A DNA stretch of 64,000 bases from Riptortus pedestris (GCA_019009955.1 JADPXZ010000017.1:1-64000); one strand, 5' to 3'. Counted from the stretch's first letter, positions 12,081 to 25,917 are shown. Numbers and translations are program-made. Notes: generated from the sequence alone by a model not told the origin.

Positions 12081-12172
12081 TGTGTTATCGGTATGTTGAT
12101 TTATCTGTTATAAATATTCACGTGGGAAAACGGCTTAGTTTACGCACCCACTGCGTGACGGACTTTCATTAT
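12080..12172 (+). mobile_element. MITE-A 3'-end fragment (copy 6)
   Basis: ATTCACGTGGGAAAACGGCTTAG, then the hairpin (ACGCA-CCCA-CTGCGT) and GACGGACTTTCA: the family 3' end with a few substitutions. Confidence 0.75.
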
Positions 12173-12639
12173 GCAAAAAGTAAAAAGGCGGGAGTAAGAG
12201 CATATCCTCTTTCAGTAAAGGTTCAGGAGCAGGAGTGAGGGTACCCGCGATATCTGGAAGGTGGCCTCCGTAACAGACCCAAATACGATCAATCTAAACG
12301 CACTCCTACATTCAAATTATCAAAAGCTCTCTCATTATGTGATTTTCAGTTGATTATCTCTCAGAAATGCTACCCTCCACGGAGGCTCAAAATGTGCCTG
12401 AAAAAAGAATTAACAGATACTATAATTTTTACATCATTTTAGACCAAGGAGTTCCTATTTCTTTTTATTACAAGTTTCGCTATAATATGAAAATTTGATT
12501 TAATATTTCCCTGCATCTAGTCGGTCGAGATTGCTATCTTTCTCTAATAACTGTTTCGTTTAAACGACAGCGACCAACACAAATCTACTTTTTTTAACAG
12601 GTGTAGAGCCTTTACACTTGTTGGTACTATGCTTATAGG

Positions 12640-13320
12640 AGTATGAATATACTATTAATAAGGATTTCATAATTATTTAGAGTTTCTGAATGATTTTAAG
12701 AAACTTTTGAGATTTAGCAAGTAATTGAAAAATTTTAAGCTTTTCAGTTGAGCGTTTTTTGAGGTTGTCGACATGTATATTCCATTTCAGTTTGCTGTCG
12801 AGAGACATACCTAGGAATTTAGCATGGTTGACATATCCTATAGGATGTCCTTAAGATAGAGATGTGGTAAATCGTTTAAATTTCTGAGCTTCGAGAATAG
12901 TATGCACTTTGTTTTTTCGGGGGAAAACAAAAAACCTATTTTTTTAAACCATTCTATTATTCTAAGAATCTCAGCTTGTAGTTGTATTTTAATATAGGCG
13001 AGGCTTTGTGAACTGCAAATAATGGCAAAATCATCTACGAACAGAAAGCCTTTTGCATTGTTGGTCAGAAAATCCGATATCTCGTCTCCTCACTGCAATC
13101 AAAAAAAGAGTTGACTCAAAATACTTCCCTGTGGGACACCTGTTAATTATTTTCTTTCAACTGCCACTTGAAAATGCCTTTCCTATAGGAATTCCTGGAT
13201 AACCCATCACATGAGAATGTTCCCTCTATATCCCCATTGATATAGTTGATTTAAGTTATAAAAACGCCATTCTCTGGCAAATGCTTTATGAATATCAAAA
13301 CATATTCCAATTGCGTGCTG
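12640..13320 (-). pseudogene. Jockey-type LINE reverse transcriptase remnant
   Basis: On the minus strand the sequence reads through the classic order of a Jockey/CR1-group reverse transcriptase. From high to low coordinates: DIHKAFAREWRFYNL (about 13300-13255), GVPQGSILSQ (13110-13141), FVDDFAI (13022-13042, the YxDD catalytic box), WFKKIGFLFSPEKTK (about 12945-12900), then KFLGMSLDSKLKWNIHV (about 12820-12765). These blocks lie in more than one frame with stops between them, so it is dead. The endonuclease domain and the RNA 3' end were not found next to it; it is a fragment of about 680 bases. Confidence 0.85.
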
Positions 13321-13374
13321 TTTGTTAGTAAATGCATTTAGATTTTTCAGCTTAGTTTAACAAGATTGATTTCA

Positions 13375-13895
13375 TAACATCTCTCCATACAACTCATAAT
13401 AACCGAAATTCAATTTTCTAATCCCTTCACTCTCCCCCCCTTCCAGATTCGATTTCAGACATTAACGAATATGAACTTCTTGTAGAAGTAAACAGTTAAA
13501 TGTCGATTATGGTACAGATCATATAAACATTTTTGAATTTGACATAAAATCTTAATTAACGACGCCATCACACAACGTGTTTGCACTTTTCTCACAAAGT
13601 AAAAGATCAATGTAAGCTATATTTGGTTCTAAGCTTAGAATAATGTTGTCCATGATATATAACACCTCATTATAAGAAATGAGCAGGATTAGGGATTTAC
13701 TGAAAGCTGAAAACTAAAAGGAATATATTTTGCTTAATACTGAAATTATAGAAAACATGCTTAGAACAACATTTAGAAAACATTTCATTTCAAATGTCAT
13801 TTTCGGGGCAGGAAAGACTGACATTTGAAGAAATTTTTCAAAAATCTTGTCACAACGTTAGTAACTGATTTCTCTTAAGGGAAGTCTGCTTGTAA
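13375..13895 (-). mobile_element. MITE-A copy 7
   Basis: Minus-strand copy: AATAACCGAAATTCAATTTT and a C run at 13402-13440, TTCGATTTCAGACATTAACG near 13450, and the GACATTTGAAGAAATTTTTC block near 13820. The terminal palindrome CTGATTTCTCTTAAGGGAAG ends near 13890. There is extra sequence in the middle. It directly abuts the Jockey remnant. Confidence 0.65.
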
Positions 13896-14104
13896 TCACT
13901 TATAAACATGCAAGAACTACTTATTGAATTTCGTTACTTAGTGAATCATCAATTTATCTAGCATCTTCGTTCTTTTCTCGAATAATATTAACAAGAGTTC
14001 CTTATCTTTAGCTTTATTATGAATATGATATCATGATAGGGCCAAAACAAGATAACGAGTCGGTTGATATCTCATACTTTTTCTGGAATTTCTTTTAATG
14101 ACTT

Positions 14105-16016
14105 TGGTTAGTGACTGGATTGTGAGTCACAATTTGATAATGAAAGTGTTGACTGTGATAAAGTCGTTCGTTGATAACGTAATGGTTTATATTTCCTAAC
14201 TTATCTTAACTTAGCTTTCTGCTCAAGATAAGCTGCTGATCTAGAACTACATTAATTCACAGCCTGACTATCATCGTTCATAAAATTATATATTTATAAT
14301 GTACAAATAGAATCAATCATTGCCTCAACAACCGAATTTACGATTTTAGGTCAGGTGGGATTTTCTAAATACTAAGCATTGGGTTTAACAAGAATTTTGA
14401 AATTGACTATATTGTGGTAAATCATTTATTGGTCCACAACCACCGTATACTCTATTTGCTCATACAATGAACAATTTCTAAGGCAATAATTTTCCTGATT
14501 ATTATATTTAATCACATATTAACGTCTTTTGGTATAATAACAAGTATTAGCTAGATTCAAGGAACTTATAAGTAATCTTCTTGTTGCCGTATACGAAAAC
14601 CAATATATACTGAAAATTATATGTTTTTGATTGTATTAGTACGATAAATAGAAAATCCATATTTCTATGTGTAAAAGAATTTCTGGAGACCACAAGATCC
14701 AATTCTCAGGGTTCTCGTGAAACCAACTTGTCTGACCAACAATGAATTAGATTTCATAAAAACTAAAAGTCCATCAAGCAGTGACTGATGAAACTTAGCA
14801 GATTTCCCAAGTACTGTAATGAACCACTAGTGATCTCATCTCAACATATATTCGAATTACGAAAAAAAATTATAAAACAACAAATGTTGGGATACAATAT
14901 TTTAATAAGATTGGTTCTAAAACATTTCTTGATCCGACTAATAATAACGGAGACAAATTGAATTTTCGATCGCCTATTTACCACCACCCCCTCCCCCTGA
15001 AAGGGTCGGACCAAATTTTCTTCAACTCCTCAAGAAGAAATTTTTCGAAAACCCCTTAAAGGAAATCAGCTAGGAATACTGGTGAGTGATAGCATTGAAA
15101 TATAGCTTATTTCACGTTTCTGAGGAGAGGTATAGATAAATGTAACTTTGAAGTTGTTAATAAAAAATAAAATTGCAGTTTATTCAATTCTCTATTGATA
15201 AGTTCCTAATTAAAAACACTTGATAAAGATAAGAATGTACTGAAGGATTAGTAAATAACTATTAAGGAATATATAATGGTACTTACTATTTGACCAAGAT
15301 TTCCTCCAGAGTTCTATCTTCAATCTTGTTAATGGGAGTTTTAAAGATGGATAAATCCCTTAATTGTGATTAAAAAAAAGCAGAAGTTTAAACAAGTTTT
15401 TTCTTTAAAATTATACAAGACTAATTTTAAATTTGTTCTGAAAAGTAAAATGACCTATTTGTATTTTTTTTTAATTATTATTTCTTCTGTACAATCCCTT
15501 TAATACCAAAAATTGGTTATCTAGCAATGAATTAAGATTTGGGGTAGTTAATAGCTAAAGATAAATATTCAACGGTACCTACCTAATATTTGAAGATATT
15601 TTGTTACAAATATTCGTGAAGTTGATCTTCATTTTGCTCTCAAACGAACTCAAATAATTTGATTTTTCAAGAAAAAATGAATGGAAAACGTCATATAAAC
15701 GGTTAAAATTATTGAAAATATAATGTGATACAAAATTCTCTGGCCCTTATTTTATGTTTTATATTCTTTGCAGTACTTATTACTTCTTATACACTATTCA
15801 CTGAATATTTAATCAAACTGATTATAAGACAGAATAATTTGAATATATATATAAATAGAGTATTGCGCCAAAGATAGGATGTTTTCCATATCTGTTTTTG
15901 TGGTCAGTTTCTGCTTTTGTGTTCCATTTCTGTTTTGGGGACCTATTTTTGTTTTATTGTTAGTTTTTTAAATATGGTTTCCTTTTGATAACATCGGCAC
16001 AGCAGCGAAACTCCAA
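14105..16016 (+). repeat. 1.9-kb dispersed repeat, copy 1
   Basis: Nearly collinear with 61895-63910 in direct orientation, for example ATACTAAGCATTGGGTTTAA (14373; 62267), GAGACCACAAGATCCAATTC and TAATAACTATTAAGGAATAT. Both copies end just after GGCACAGCAGCGAAACTC. They differ by scattered substitutions and small indels. Copy 1 lacks about 130 bases present in copy 2 (61981-62108). No coding capacity is evident. It could be a non-autonomous transposon or a segmental duplicate; no clear terminal repeats or target duplication were found. Confidence 0.85.
14796..15076. mobile_element. MITE-A-like insert within the 1.9-kb repeat
   Basis: Bounded by TTAGCAGATTTCCCAAG and CTTAAAGGAAATCAGCTA, which are inverted relative to each other. 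It contains the family block ATAATAACGGAGACAAATTG and the C-rich stretch. The same insert is in copy 2 (62689-62950, outer repeat damaged), so it was present before the two copies separated. Confidence 0.55.
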
Positions 16017-16019
16017 CAA

Positions 16020-17398
16020 TATATATTTATATATATATTTATTATTAAATTCTATAAGAAATTATCTATTCAAAACCTTCTCCTATTTTTTCCTTTGTTT
16101 TCTTGGGTATTACTGAGGCAGTAAGGGACTCAAAATTTAAAATTTTGTAGTAAAAATATGACACTGTTTGTGGAAAAATTGTGAAAAGTGTATGAGTGTT
16201 TCCTTGTGACTAAATTTTCTCACATATGGAAATAATTTAAAATAGTTGTCATCAACCAGCTGCTAATAATAACTATTTACACTCTAAACCTCAGGATAGG
16301 AATTTCAGTAAGGAATTCAGAAGAAAGTATAGAAAAAGATAAAAATATAACAGTTTATTTTTTCAAATCAATACATAACATATTTTAAAACTTAACATAT
16401 AGACAGAAAATATTTATGAGTTTATTATACAAAAAGTGTGGAATAGTTGTAACATTCATCAATAATAGTGGCATTGTCATGTTTATTATAACATTCTTAA
16501 TTGTTCATTACTTGTATTTTATGTGTGTTTTACAATATATATGATTAAAACGTGATAAATAATACATGTTTCAATTAAAAGGTATTTAATTAATAATCCA
16601 ATGCATTGTTCTCCTATTTAAAGATGAGTATTGGATACATCTCGAGCCATCTAAAGAAGGTTTACTTTAAATATTTTCTGAATTTTCAATAAATACATTG
16701 CTTTAATGCAATTATTAAAACACAATATTAATGTTCTTTATGCATTTTTCAATTCTTACTCCACCTATAAACCAATTACTTCAGTAATGTCATAACATTG
16801 GTGAGATATAGACGAGAACGTGCAAAGTGTATATTATTTACCTTTATATCAATGAATAGGAAATTTGGTAGAATTTCTTAATTAAAAAACAAAACAATTA
16901 AGTCAATTATGTATTAAGTCGGATTTATTCTTTACCTGGCAATTTAATATGAATAAATACACAGTTCAACCTTTCAAAGAACATTAATTTCGATGTTGAC
17001 AATTTAAACAGGTCTGTATGAACAAATTAAGTAACCTTAATAAAAATTAATAATAAAAAAATACACACAAATACGGAAACCCATATTTTTCAGATTACTC
17101 ATTTGATTATAAGGCAGAAAATTAACTTATGTCTCTGGCCCAGGATAGATCACATCACTGCAGCAGAACAACATAATAACAATAAGTTGGTAACCATAGT
17201 TTATAATAATTGGCTATGTAGCTTTAATTCGTGCTAAGCAAAATTATAAACTACTTAAATAATGTAAAAATGAAAGAAAAAGTAATGATAACGTTTCAAT
17301 AATGGTATGTCTATTCATAATTAATACCATCAAATCATTTAAATCATAAAAGGATACTTCCTAATTCATAATAATATTGGCAATATTCTTGTTTTACA
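16020..17398. other. AT-rich non-coding stretch
   Basis: No gene seen. A 40-base segment at 17319-17360 (ATTAATACCATCAAATCATT and on) is repeated just inside the neighbouring palindrome arm at 17590-17632. Confidence 0.45.
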
Positions 17399-17894
17399 GT
17401 TTTAATACAGTCATTTACTCGAGACATTTAATTAACTTAGTGCCTTAGATTTCCTATACAGGCATTCCCTTATGTTCTGAACCGTAGAATGAAAAAGTAT
17501 TTAGATTAAATCTATGGAGAAGGTTCAACTTAAAATTCAGTTAACCATAATTATTAAATAACTTTTCTATAATAGAGTGACTGCATGCAATTAATACCTT
17601 TTGATCATTTAAATCATAAAAGGAACTTCAATAAAATTAGAAGCGGAGAGTGATTATACATGTGAAACCCAATTAAAGCCATGTTTTAGTTCCCTGGCAT
17701 CCAAAGCTACTCGTTTTTACAAGCACTTCAGAGGCAACCCATGTTACTGTAGTCCTGATATTCCCAAACATAAGTATATAATTTTCTTTAAAACTCCTAC
17801 ATAAATTTGTCTAAGAGCAAATTCCAATCAAACTGCATAGATTGGAGTTAATTTCGGTGTAAAATGTAAATGTTTATGATGTTTCAGCTGTACC

Positions 17895-18250
17895 AGAGAC
17901 TGACTTTGCATTTATGTTAAGACACAAAATTAGCCGAATAAAGAAGAGTGGTCAAGATCTTGGAGTCAAAGAATGGCATTTAAGTTACTCTCACATCGAG
18001 CTTCCCAGGTATAAAAATCTAAAGAATCTTGGGCAGTTCTAAATTCGACACGTTGAAGCAGGGTCCCACTGTATCCGTTAATTTTGATGATGTTCAAATT
18101 GGCACCCCCTCCCAGCTAGCGGTAAAATATCGCAATTTCGGGGGGTATATTTTTTCGAAAATAAATGGCTTCAGATTTTTTGTTCGTGGTGATTTGTGGT
18201 ATGCCGGAACATTTAATTCCAATCAATATGAGATTAATGTGTTTCAGTAG
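17895..18250 (+). pseudogene. Unidentified coding-looking remnant in palindrome 1
   Basis: Both arms preserve readings that look like decayed protein: a segment starting MLRHKINRIKNSGQDLGVKE (right arm, minus strand, 21850 downwards; its first part is also readable in the left arm near 17918) and then QGPTVSVNFDDVQI followed by PSQLAVKYRNFGGYIFSK (left arm about 18059-18166). The two segments are in different frames. No family is recognised; it may be the remnant of a transposon gene or of a host exon. Confidence 0.35.
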
Positions 18251-18867
18251 CAATACTTTTCCACAATTTGGAGTTTGTGGGGGAAGTTAGGTTAGAATTA
18301 TTTAGCATGTCAGTGTCAATGCAACAGTAAATATTCAATAGATAATAAATCCTTCCAAAAATGAGAAATAATTTCCGTATATACTGAGGGAGTGAACCAC
18401 TAAAGTAAAAACCTAAGTGATTTAAGTTATTTAAAAAAAAAATGTATCTTGATTGCTAGATTGGCTAAATTATATGAAACAGAAATATAAACATCAAATG
18501 CAATATATGCATTAAATAAACTGTACACTGATACAATACTATGAATGACGAATATGAAAAAAATTGAAGTTTTGCAGATACATCACAAGAAAAGAATAAA
18601 AAAATTAAATATCACTTAGAAATAAATAAATAAGATTCATACAAATACATACTAACTTTGAGCAAACGACTAATTAAACCCCAAATCATTTCTTCATTTT
18701 GTGTAAATGTATGTAAATTGTTAAAAAATAATAGAGTATATTATAATGTTATAACAGTCGATAATAGGGCTAGAATGATTATTGATTTCCATAGACTAGT
18801 AACTATCAAGATAAACATTGATATTATATCACTCATCAATGGATTGCTAAACAAAAAAAGTGAGAGG

Positions 18868-19050
18868 CTCAGGTGAGGCTATAGGGCACAGGCGTAGCTC
18901 TGAAGGCACCTGATAAACCTAGAGTCGTGGGTGTTGTTCCTGCGTGGCCTATCGGAATCTATTCCCTGACGTACTCTGAAAACGAACTCCTTAGCTGTTC
19001 TATGCACTGAATATTGCACTAACCTGTAGATGGCCTTTCCCCATTAGCAG
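18868..19050 (+). repeat. Diverged SINE in left arm of palindrome 1
   Basis: TAAACCTAGAGTCGTGGGTG at 18913 and AACCTGTAGATGGCCTTTCC at 19020 correspond to conserved SINE blocks. The mirror copy is at 20955-21145. Confidence 0.65.
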
Positions 19051-19171
19051 TAATATCATGATGACATTGAAATGATAATTTACAGTGAAAATAGTACGAT
19101 TCACATATTGTGAATTTATATATGAGCCGATGATAAATTAAAGCTAGAAAATCGAGACCGTCATATTTGCA

Positions 19172-19293
19172 GATTTCCCTTAAGGTATTATTTACGCGAT
19201 TTTCGAAAAAAAATTGCCAAATGTCCATCGAACCTACCCAGGAGATGACGAAAATGAAGTCCGTTTAAAACTATATATTTGTCCATATTCATG
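19172..19293 (+). mobile_element. MITE-A copy 8, 5' part (split by a Tc1 element)
   Basis: GCAGATTTCCCTTAAGG, the AATGTCCATCGAACCTACCC block and GAAGTCCGTTTAAAACTATA match the start of MITE-A. The continuation resumes after the Tc1-like insert at 20424. Confidence 0.75.
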
Positions 19294-20423
19294 CTGAGGG
19301 GGGAAAGTATTTGCACACCTCGTTTTTTTAAAAATAATAAATAGAAAATTGAAAACAATTCATTTCAGTTTACCCAATATTACGCACAACTAAAACTTGC
19401 TAAAATATCAAATTTGTCAAAATAAAAAAATATTTTTAAATAACTTAAACACCAGGAAAATGTAAGAATAATTAAGACCCAAGAAGGTAATGTAAGAGAT
19501 ATGAAGAAGGAGGTTTAACTAGAAATAACCCACGCAAGGGTCGTCCAATGGTAATAATTGAAAAAATGAACAATATAATAAAAAGTGAGATATTAAAAAG
19601 ACATCTGTAAGAGCAGGTCTTTATGGTAGGGTCACGAGAAAATAACCTTATAATTGTGAGACCAATTTCAAAAAAAGACATTCTTTTTCTATATAACAAA
19701 TTAAAAAGACCATCAGTTTTTGCGGAAAAGTTCTATTTTCTGATAGGAGTAAGTTTAATTTGGTGTTGCATAACTTATAATGAAGAAGGAAATCCACCTG
19801 TACCTATGAAGGTATTTTAAATGCTGAAGGTTATATGAGAATTTAGAAGGACAACCTCTTACGAAGTGCAGCTAAATTGGAAATCCAGAAACAGTTAATC
19901 TCCCAGAAGGACAATGATCCCACACATACAGCCAATAAAACTAAAGAATATATTAAAATGTTCTTCAACAACTGCACACCACTACACAGTCAACATACTT
20001 GAATATAGTGGAAAATTTATGCCAAACATTAGTCCAAAATGTTCCAAAACACCACATAGCAGGTAGGCACCACCCCAAGAATCATTTCTTCCTAGAATGG
20101 AAACAAATCAATACAGATCTAATTAAATACCTTGTAAACTCACCGCCTAAGGTGTTTACAAGCGGCAATTAACGCTAACAGACTACTTACAAAATATTAA
20201 ATTTAAAAAAATGAATAAAAAGTGTAATGTGCAAATACTTTTTTCCTGGCATTTTTATAAGATTTAAGTTCTATTGTACTAAGCGAGAAGTTTTTTATTG
20301 GAATTATATATGTATTAATTCTGTTTTAAATATTATTTTTATTTATTAAGTTATAATATTTTTTTTATTACCTAAATTCATAATTTAATAAAAACAAAAC
20401 CTGGCGTGCAAATTTCCCCCCAG
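19294..20423 (+). mobile_element. Degenerate Tc1/mariner-type transposon
   Basis: About 1.13 kb with inverted ends CTGAGGGGGGAAAGTATTTGC at the left and, read inward from the right, CTGGGGGGAAATTTGCACGCC. TA follows at the right; at the left the expected TA is not intact. Plus-strand readings in several frames contain Tc1-family blocks: VLFSDRSKFNL (about 19725-19757; SDESKF in intact relatives) and QKDNDPTHTANKTKEYIK (about 19900-19955; the QDNDPKHTA block with a catalytic Asp). Frameshifts and stops break the gene throughout, so it is inactive. It sits inside MITE-A copy 8, in the loop of palindrome 1. Confidence 0.85.
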
Positions 20424-20431
20424 TATATATA

Positions 20432-20489
<58 letters not shown>

Positions 20490-20600
20490 CGTGTGTGTAT
20501 TAGCACACAGCGTTAGAATTTTTGTTTGATCGATACCAAACACGATATTTAATCGTTTTAAATAAAAAGAAGAAAATAAAATCAGGCAGAAGTGAATTTC
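20424..20600 (+). mobile_element. MITE-A copy 8, 3' continuation
   Basis: TATATA and a (GT)n core, then TTTTTGTTTGATCGATACCA and CGATATTTAATCGTTTT, the blocks that follow the dinucleotide core in the 33.4-kb copy. The hairpin end is missing. Confidence 0.7.
20439..20487. repeat. (GT)n microsatellite
   Basis: Core of MITE-A copy 8; compare (TG)n in copy 2 and (TA)n in the 33.4-kb copy. Confidence 0.95.
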
Positions 20601-20736
20601 TTTTTCCTAATATGCACTTTACATATTAGACAATGTCTGCATCATGTATTTGAATGTAATTGAACACAGGGAGGTTTTAAAAAGTAGATTTTCAAAAATA
20701 TCAACATCAGGAACAGGTAAATTGCAGTATGATAAA

Positions 20737-20737
<1 letters not shown>

Positions 20738-20790
<53 letters not shown>
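20738..20790. repeat. (TA)n microsatellite
   Basis: Pure TA run in the loop, beside the inner edge of the right arm of palindrome 1. Confidence 0.95.
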
Positions 20791-20798
<8 letters not shown>

Positions 20799-20834
20799 TA
20801 ATTTTACTATGCAAAATTAATATTTAAATTAAAA

Positions 20835-22362
20835 ATATGACGCTCTCAATTTCTGGATTCTAGCTTTAATTTATCATCGACTCATATATAAATTCACAAT
20901 ATGTGAATCGTACTATTTTCACTGTATATAATCATTTCAATGTCATCTTGACTTTACTGCTAATGGGGAAAGGCCATCTACAGGTTAGAGCAATATTCAG
21001 GGCATAGAACAGCTAAGGAGTTCGTTTTCAGAGTACGTCAGGGAATAGATTCCGATAGGCCACGCAGGAACAACACCCACGACTCTAGGTTTATCAGGTG
21101 CCTTCAGAGCTACGCCTGTGCCCTATAGCCTCACCTGAGCCTCTCACTTTATTTGTTTAGCAATCCATTGATCAGTGATATAATATCAATGTTTATCTTG
21201 ATAGTTACTAGACCATGGAACTCAATAATCATTCTAGCTCTATACTGTATTTGTAGTTTTTATTTCGTTACCATATAATTTAGTCAATCTAGTAATGTCA
21301 TTATATATGTTTTTGAATAAGATAAATAGAATAGAGTAACATCTTAATTTTTCACTTAAGTGATTCACTCTTTCCACCTATAAACGTTAATTTCACCTCA
21401 TTTTTGGAAGGATATTGTTTCTTTTGTAGATTTACTCTTGCAATGACACAGAAATGCTAAATAATTCCGACCTGATATACCCCAAAAACTCCAAATTTTG
21501 GAAAAGTATTGCTACTAAAACACATTAATCATAAATTAAGAGAAAATAAATGTTCCAGCATATCATTAATCACCACGAACGAAAAATCTGAAACCATTTT
21601 GTTTTCGAAAAAATATACCCCCCGAAATTGCGATATTTTACCGCTAGCTGGGAGGGGATGTCAATTTGAACATCATCAAAATTAACGGATACAGTGGGAC
21701 CCTGCTTCCACGTGTCAAATTTAGCAATTGGCCAAGGTTCTTTAGATTTTTATACCTGGGAAGCGCGATGTGAGAGTAACTTAAATGCCATTCTTTGACT
21801 CCAAGATCTTGACCACTGTTCTTTATTCGGTTAATTTTGTGTCTTAACATAAATGCAAAGTCAGTCTCTGCTACAGCTGAACCTTCATAAACATTTATAT
21901 TTTACACCGAAATTAACTCCAAATTATGCAGTTTGATTGGAATTTGCTCTTAGACAAATTTATGTAGGAGTTATAAAAAGAATTATATACTTATGTTTGG
22001 GAATATCAGGACTACAGTAACATGGGTTGCCTCTGAAGTGCTTGTAAAAACGAGTAGCTTTGGATGCCAGGGAACTAAAACATGGCTTTAATTGGGTTTC
22101 ACAGGTATAATCGCTCTCCGCTTCTAATTTTATTGAAGTTCCTTTTATGATTTAAATGATCAAAAGGTATTAATTGCATGCAGTCACATGATTATAGAAA
22201 AGTTATTTAATAATTATGGTTAACTGAATTTTAAGTACAGCCCTCTCTATAGATTTAATCTAAATACTTTTTCATACTACGGCCCAGAACATAAGGGAAT
22301 TCCTCTATAGGAAATCTAAGACAGTAAGTTAATTAAATGTCTCGAGTAATGATTGTATTCAA
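20835..22362 (-). repeat. Palindrome 1, right arm
   Basis: Inverted copy of 17400-19170; includes the mirror SINE (20955-21145) and the mirror coding-looking remnant (about 21550-21850). The arms differ by scattered substitutions and indels, so this is not a simple assembly reflection. Confidence 0.9.
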
Positions 22363-22412
22363 TCTGTACGACATAAACAAAGTTTGCAAAGGGCGTCAAT
22401 TGAGTGTGTGTG

Positions 22413-22413
<1 letters not shown>

Positions 22414-22466
<53 letters not shown>
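22414..22466. repeat. (TA)n microsatellite
   Basis: TG/TA run just outside palindrome 1; the IYIYIY stretch in the overlapping open frame comes from it. Confidence 0.95.
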
Positions 22467-22469
<3 letters not shown>

Positions 22470-22472
<3 letters not shown>

Positions 22473-25195
22473 TTTTTCATTAAGTAAATAAAGAAGGAAA
22501 AAGGAAAATGTTGATTGAAGTTCTGAACGTGAGTGATAACTAAGTAGATTAGTAAAGGTTTATATGAAGTCATTTTTATGTTATATTTCACTGATCCTGA
22601 TGTTGATATATTCAAAAATATTTTTTCTATCTCATATACTGTGCGCAATTACCTTAAAATACATTTTTGATGCAGTCATTTTCTCTTATGTAATGTGAAC
22701 ATTCGGAATGAGCAAACAAGGAACAGGAAAAGGGGAGGGGGTCATTCTCCATTATCTTGATAAGATTTTATTTTCATTTACCTAAAATAGAACATTCTTG
22801 TTAGATTTCATTTGAATCCATCTTGTCCTGGTAATTGTGCACCAAACCTACTCTATACATGACTAAAATTTTAAATAAATTAAAACATACTCTGCATAGC
22901 GATTATAATAATGAAGTGCTCAACAATGCCATCAAAAAGAGAGAATCTACAAGTAAAAGCGAATAAAATATAGCAAAGAGTAAAAATGAAATAACCTATA
23001 AACTTTAGAAAATTATTGGGAACAAAATTCCGTTAATTTAATGTTAAGAATGCATATTAAATTTCGCAGTCCATCACTGCCACTGTTTTGCAGGCGGAGT
23101 AATTTTTTATAAATATTCAACTTTTCCCTTTTGAACAAGTTTTATTTTTTTTTTTTGTAGTTACTTTTTTCATGTGTTTACAATCTGAAAAATGCATATC
23201 TTAGAGTAGTGCACTGGATACTTTTACATTGCAGGTAATGAAAGGGCTTACTTAACGTAATATAAATATAAATATACTGATAGATAATAATTTAAAGATG
23301 ATATCATCAAACAGGTGATTCTATTATCTATACAAGAATTACATTAATTATTATTAAAAAATAAGCCAGTGCATTGGGGCAGAAATGCAGTTATGCAGAT
23401 AAGAATTGCATAAGTGACGTGCGGTCTATAGGGACAGCTAATCAGGGATAAATAGCTTAAAGGGACTGGATGTGTTAACTCAGCCTATGCTCACCAATGT
23501 TATTAGAATGTGTTTAAATTTAATTATATACGATTTATTTATATTAAAAATTACAATCATGAAAATAAATATAAATAAAAGATCTTGCCATATTTAAAGA
23601 TGGATCAGAATAAATGAAATAAAGAAAATATTCTTAGAAAATAAAGTGAAAAACATAAAGTTGTAAACACTGCATTTTAGTAGTATGTGGTAATATTCTA
23701 AACCCTTGATATTAAACTGATCTACTGAAATATATATTAAAACAACACAACCATATAAAGAAAGATAAATAATATAATATATGACTAATATATACAATAC
23801 AATCAAATATATACAATTGAAAATATGTGAAATAATTTTCAAATAATGGCAAATAAAAAAATCAGGCAAATAAAAAATTCAGTAATTAATCAATTCTATA
23901 CTAAAACAGAAATGAGGAACTACTTGAGGTGTTATTCACCTAATATTGAAAATTAAATTAAAATTAATAATTGCACTATTTAAAAAAATAGTAATATGCC
24001 ACTTGAAGAAACTTAATTATAAGATAAGAAATACAAATTACAAATATACATACTGTTAATAGGTAAATACATTAAATATGAAGAAGAACATGAAGAAATA
24101 CTCTCAAGCGTATTTTAGCTATATCAACACTAACAAAAATAAATTATTAATTATACATTAGGGACAAATAAATAAAACTAATATATAAAACAATCATATA
24201 TGATAAACATATAAGTAAACTCTGAATAGTGCACGGTAAATGTACGTAAGTCGGATAAAAATAAAAAAATAGAATTTCTATATTAATACCATAAATTCTA
24301 AAGTATTTCATAGTTCTGTAGCTGAGCTGACTCCTATTTAGTTAGAAACAGTCACAATGTTTGGGTTCAGGGAATTAGTTAATATCAAGAAAAATAAAAT
24401 AAAGTTGCACGTCTAAAATTTAGTCTCTCCATGCTATACTCTTAACGCTAGAAAATCTGCAAAATGTACTACTCGTCTCATTATAATAAACATTTTTGAA
24501 CACATTCACAATCATCATAATTACATAACATTCGTGTGGCAACAAGGGCAACGGAAAATTGGACTAGCACTGAAGTTGACATGGAAGCGAAACTAGCAAC
24601 AAGTAACGTCAATACAGACATTAATAAAATAACTTTGTTCTGAGTTGGTATTCTGGCAGGTGGAAGTGACTTCTAATGTAGGTAGGATGAAAATAACATT
24701 GGGCAACTTAAGAAACTCTGTTAAAACTTGCATACTCCAAGAATAACAGTAGGACTAGTTGTTAACAGACAACAAACTAAGACAAATTAAAAGTACAGTC
24801 AATGCATGGAGAGATAAACATGAAGCATGTACACGCTTACATAGGACAAGTAGTCCTAACGAGGCATCCTATAGGTCATTCTCTTCTAACTCATGATTAT
24901 CTATTTGGAAATAAAACATGACTAAATGTAATGTGTGCAATGATCCACTTACATAAAACATGTACTAACAGACTGTAAAAGACGAGACCATTTCAAGATA
25001 CCACATCACTAACCCGACTGACTGAAGGTAGCTCAATCATTCTGTTAATAATCAAACATTAAAAAGGCATTAAAACATACTCACAAATTTAAAATTGCTA
25101 TATTTTAAAATTAATAATCCTTTTTAAAATAAATATGTTTTGATTACAGCTAAAATTACTGAATATAAATATGTGTGTATCAGAGCAGGCGTGAG
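22470..25195. other. Long AT-rich intergenic stretch
   Basis: 2.7 kb without a recognised gene or repeat family. The 91-codon minus-strand frame at 23594-23869 is rich in Ile/Phe/Tyr/Leu from AT-rich DNA and has no supporting signals. Confidence 0.5.
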
Positions 25196-25212
25196 TATGT
25201 GTTTGTGCGTGC

Positions 25213-25915
<703 letters not shown>

Positions 25916-25917
25916 AT

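Larger units (their letters stand above)
17400..19170 (+). repeat. Palindrome 1, left arm
   Basis: Reverse-complementary to 20835-22362 along almost its whole length, with scattered mismatches. Matching outer ends are ACTCGAGACATTTAATTAAC at about 17417 and the complement at about 22330. Inside are a coding-looking remnant (17895-18250) and a diverged SINE (18870-19045), both also present in the right arm. The arms are therefore an inverted duplication of a pre-existing locus. Confidence 0.9.
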
